Below the pieces are notes generated by a model. The model was not told the DNA's origin and searched no databases. It saw only the letters and a program-made list of their open reading frames with translations. Position numbers and translations under genes: made by a program. From the NCBI GenBank assembly GCA_964633355.1, contig CAZWGO010000010.1, forward strand, positions 5,981-69,980: 64,000 nt of DNA, given 5' to 3'. This DNA comes from Micavibrio_B sp964633355 (GTDB taxonomy: Bacteria; Pseudomonadota; Alphaproteobacteria; Micavibrionales; Micavibrionaceae). Below are positions 62,604 through 64,000 of the stretch, one piece after another; the first letter of the stretch is position 1; every line of letters begins with the position of its first letter.

Positions 62604-62761
62604 GTTCCAATGCTGCTATGCATTATCCACATGGCAGATATACAATTATCTATTTAGAATCAATAACTTACTAAAAAGCCAAGTTTTTCCGGCATTTTTT
62701 ACTTGTATTAGAGAGCCATGTTGTTTTCTAATAGCTGTATTGAATAAGAAATTAGTGAGTT

Positions 62762-63685
62762 ATGGCAACAAAATACTCTCAACTTCCAGAATCCAAAGCT
62801 GCTTTTATTGCATCTGCACGCCCCAGTACTTGGCGTTGGAAAGAAGACTCTCAAGCGGAAAAGCTTCCTAGGCTAGATGATTACATTGATCTTGTAGATA
62901 GTATGATTGAGCCTTCTTTTGATTTTATATCTCAAGTTCTTGTGAAATCAGGTCATATTCAGGAAAAAGATCGTAAGAAAATTGTCAAAAGACTCGAGAA
63001 GCTTGGTCCAGAAGGCAAGCTCTATCTCGAAGGCGTTACGGTGAGCGTTCGCATTAAAACATTGAAATCCTGCGAAGATAAAATTCTAAAAGATGGCAAA
63101 GAGCCTGATGAGATAGGCGATTACTACGGTATCAAAGCCACCGGAAAGACTAAGGCGGATGTAATCCGGCTTCGTGAAGCAGTGTTAACGATGCCTAACA
63201 TGACTTCTAGTAAATGTGAGATTACCTATCCTTCTGAAGAATATTACGCATCTCATAAATCACATCATGTCATAGAAAATAAAAGCCAAAGAAGACTAAC
63301 CGTCGAGTTCATTCTTACCCATGCCGATTTTGAAATCATTGACCAGATTACACATCCTATAATGGTTGAAGAGCGTAATTTGCTGAAAAAAATTGCTGAA
63401 ACACCATTTTATCATACCGATCTAATCGAAGATTTAAAAAGCCAATTGGCAAAAAAGAAATTTGAGCGTTCTGAGTGGAATTACCACACCTTAATATATT
63501 CAGGCCTTCATGAATGGTCAGCCCCTGATGCACCTATTCGAAAAAGGTTGCAATCAGAAAGATATGCTCACTCCACTCCAACAAACTTGGCGCATAAGAT
63601 CATTTCGACCATTGCTCCAGCATTCGAAGATCCGGCCAACACGAGCCATAACGATGTCCCCTGTTTAGCCAGAAATTTTGCTTAA
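62762..63685 (+). CDS. Divergent RelA/SpoT-fold protein
   Basis: A 307-residue soluble protein of a family I cannot name, but its middle follows the (p)ppGpp synthetase pattern. VRIKTLKSCEDKIL (R97, K99) fits the RxKSxxSixxK motif, and EIGDYYGIKATG (D120) fits the metal-binding DLxGIR segment. EEYYASHKSHHVI (H169) fits a shortened DYI-GYxSLH loop, and TVEFILTHADF (E182) fits the EIQIRT catalytic glutamate. The substrate-stacking Tyr region appears deleted or changed to His. The N- and C-terminal regions (about 90 and 100 residues) are of unknown function. No hydrolase (HD) domain. Richer in A+T than its neighbours; no partner gene is evident. Confidence 0.65.
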   Translation: MATKYSQLPESKAAFIASARPSTWRWKEDSQAEKLPRLDDYIDLVDSMIEPSFDFISQVLVKSGHIQEKDRKKIVKRLEKLGPEGKLYLEGVTVSVRIKTLKSCEDKILKDGKEPDEIGDYYGIKATGKTKADVIRLREAVLTMPNMTSSKCEITYPSEEYYASHKSHHVIENKSQRRLTVEFILTHADFEIIDQITHPIMVEERNLLKKIAETPFYHTDLIEDLKSQLAKKKFERSEWNYHTLIYSGLHEWSAPDAPIRKRLQSERYAHSTPTNLAHKIISTIAPAFEDPANTSHNDVPCLARNFA

Positions 63686-64000
63686 GCCAGCTTCTTCTCA
63701 ATCTCCGCAATAGCATCGTTTGCGGCCCCACCATCCGGTCCGCCGGCCTGCGCCATATCGGGACGTCCGCCGCCGCCTTTACCGCCGAGCGCTTCTGCAC
63801 CGATTTTCACCAGATCAACCGCGTTGATTTTCGATGCCAGGTCAGCCGTGACAGCGACAACGATAGACGCCTTGCCTTCTTCTTTTGCAATCAGAACAAT
63901 GACGCCGGAGCCGATCTGAGCTTTGAGATCATCCGCCATCGGTTTGAGATCTTTGGCAGGTACATCTTCCAAGACTTTGCCGATAAATTTAACGCCATTG
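63682..64000 (-). CDS. alaS: Alanyl-tRNA synthetase, C-terminal end only
   Basis: The last 105 codons of AlaS, cut at the window edge. Visible are the VLEDVPAKDLKPMADDLK stretch, KEEGKASIVVAVT and the Gly-rich GGKGGGGRPDMAQAGG, which belong to the C-Ala/DHHA1 region. The stop overlaps the preceding convergent gene in TTAA. The catalytic and editing domains lie outside the window. Confidence 0.96.
   Translation of the reverse strand, partial: NGVKFIGKVLEDVPAKDLKPMADDLKAQIGSGVIVLIAKEEGKASIVVAVTADLASKINAVDLVKIGAEALGGKGGGGRPDMAQAGGPDGGAANDAIAEIEKKLA

Noticed and set aside
1..64000. tRNA genes, CRISPR arrays, insertion sequences or prophage
   Set aside because: I looked through the gaps and gene list and found no cloverleaf sequence, regular direct repeat array, transposase or phage structural gene.

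Overview
The window looks like chromosomal DNA of an uncultured-type alphaproteobacterium with moderate GC and very tight gene packing. The evidence is gene content and order: a mraZ-rsmH-ftsL-ftsI-murE division cluster, sdhCDAB, a divK-pleD pair, an EipB-like envelope protein, an HdaA-type DnaA regulator next to a PerM-type permease and divergent purM-purN, a pyrB-plsY-dprA-topA-rnr run, and a short aa3-oxidase subunit IV gene. A predatory or Micavibrio-like lineage is possible from the pilus locus, but this is only a guess. I saw no tRNA, rRNA, CRISPR array, insertion sequence or prophage.

Layout. 1-4253: division/cell-wall operon on the minus strand, with murE cut by the window edge and a TGGG repeat operator upstream of mraZ. 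4329-6009: an unrecognised 547-residue protein with an apparently leaderless promoter. 6049-6830: a mosaic intergenic repeat, then RNase P RNA on the minus strand. 6849-12727: amidase, MFS permease, DUF1761-type protein and the sdhCDAB operon with its promoter. 12798-19818: an AT-rich glycan island (methyltransferases, two GT2 and two GT4 glycosyltransferases, a nucleotide-sugar epimerase and a wrecked flippase). 19872-22738: exported MsrB, an EF-hand/ECF-sigma/small membrane protein operon, and asd. 22834-25095: a hybrid histidine kinase.

25092-35889: a type IVb pilus or type II secretion-like machine. It has two pilin-like proteins without Glu5, a bitopic protein, a PilO-like protein, a platform protein, one ATPase, a three-repeat ASH-domain protein, a lipoprotein secretin with a long acidic tail, a stand-alone receiver, and a divergent prepilin peptidase. 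35886-45400: CoA transferase, pyrB, plsY, dprA, topA, queH and rnr as one plus-strand run; pyrC is absent where it is usually found. 45397-47137: a putative double-stranded beta-helix protein, a long rpmG with terminator, and a second copy of the mosaic repeat plus hairpins. 47169-49921: eipB-divK-pleD. 50198-58942: a leaderless GGDEF protein, aspS, rnd, hdaA, a PerM-type permease, a DUF2066-like protein, purM-purN and a 48-residue oxidase subunit. 59023-64000: a second hybrid kinase, ndk, a divergent RelA/SpoT-fold protein, and the 3' end of alaS.

The genome is compact. Neighbouring genes in the same direction commonly share ATGA, and convergent genes repeatedly overlap, four times by exactly the palindromic stop TTAA or CTAG. 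The best candidates for something new are the divergent RelA/SpoT-like protein (62762-63685), the pilus locus with its ASH and Glu5-less components, the two-copy mosaic repeat, and the leaderless 547-residue protein.
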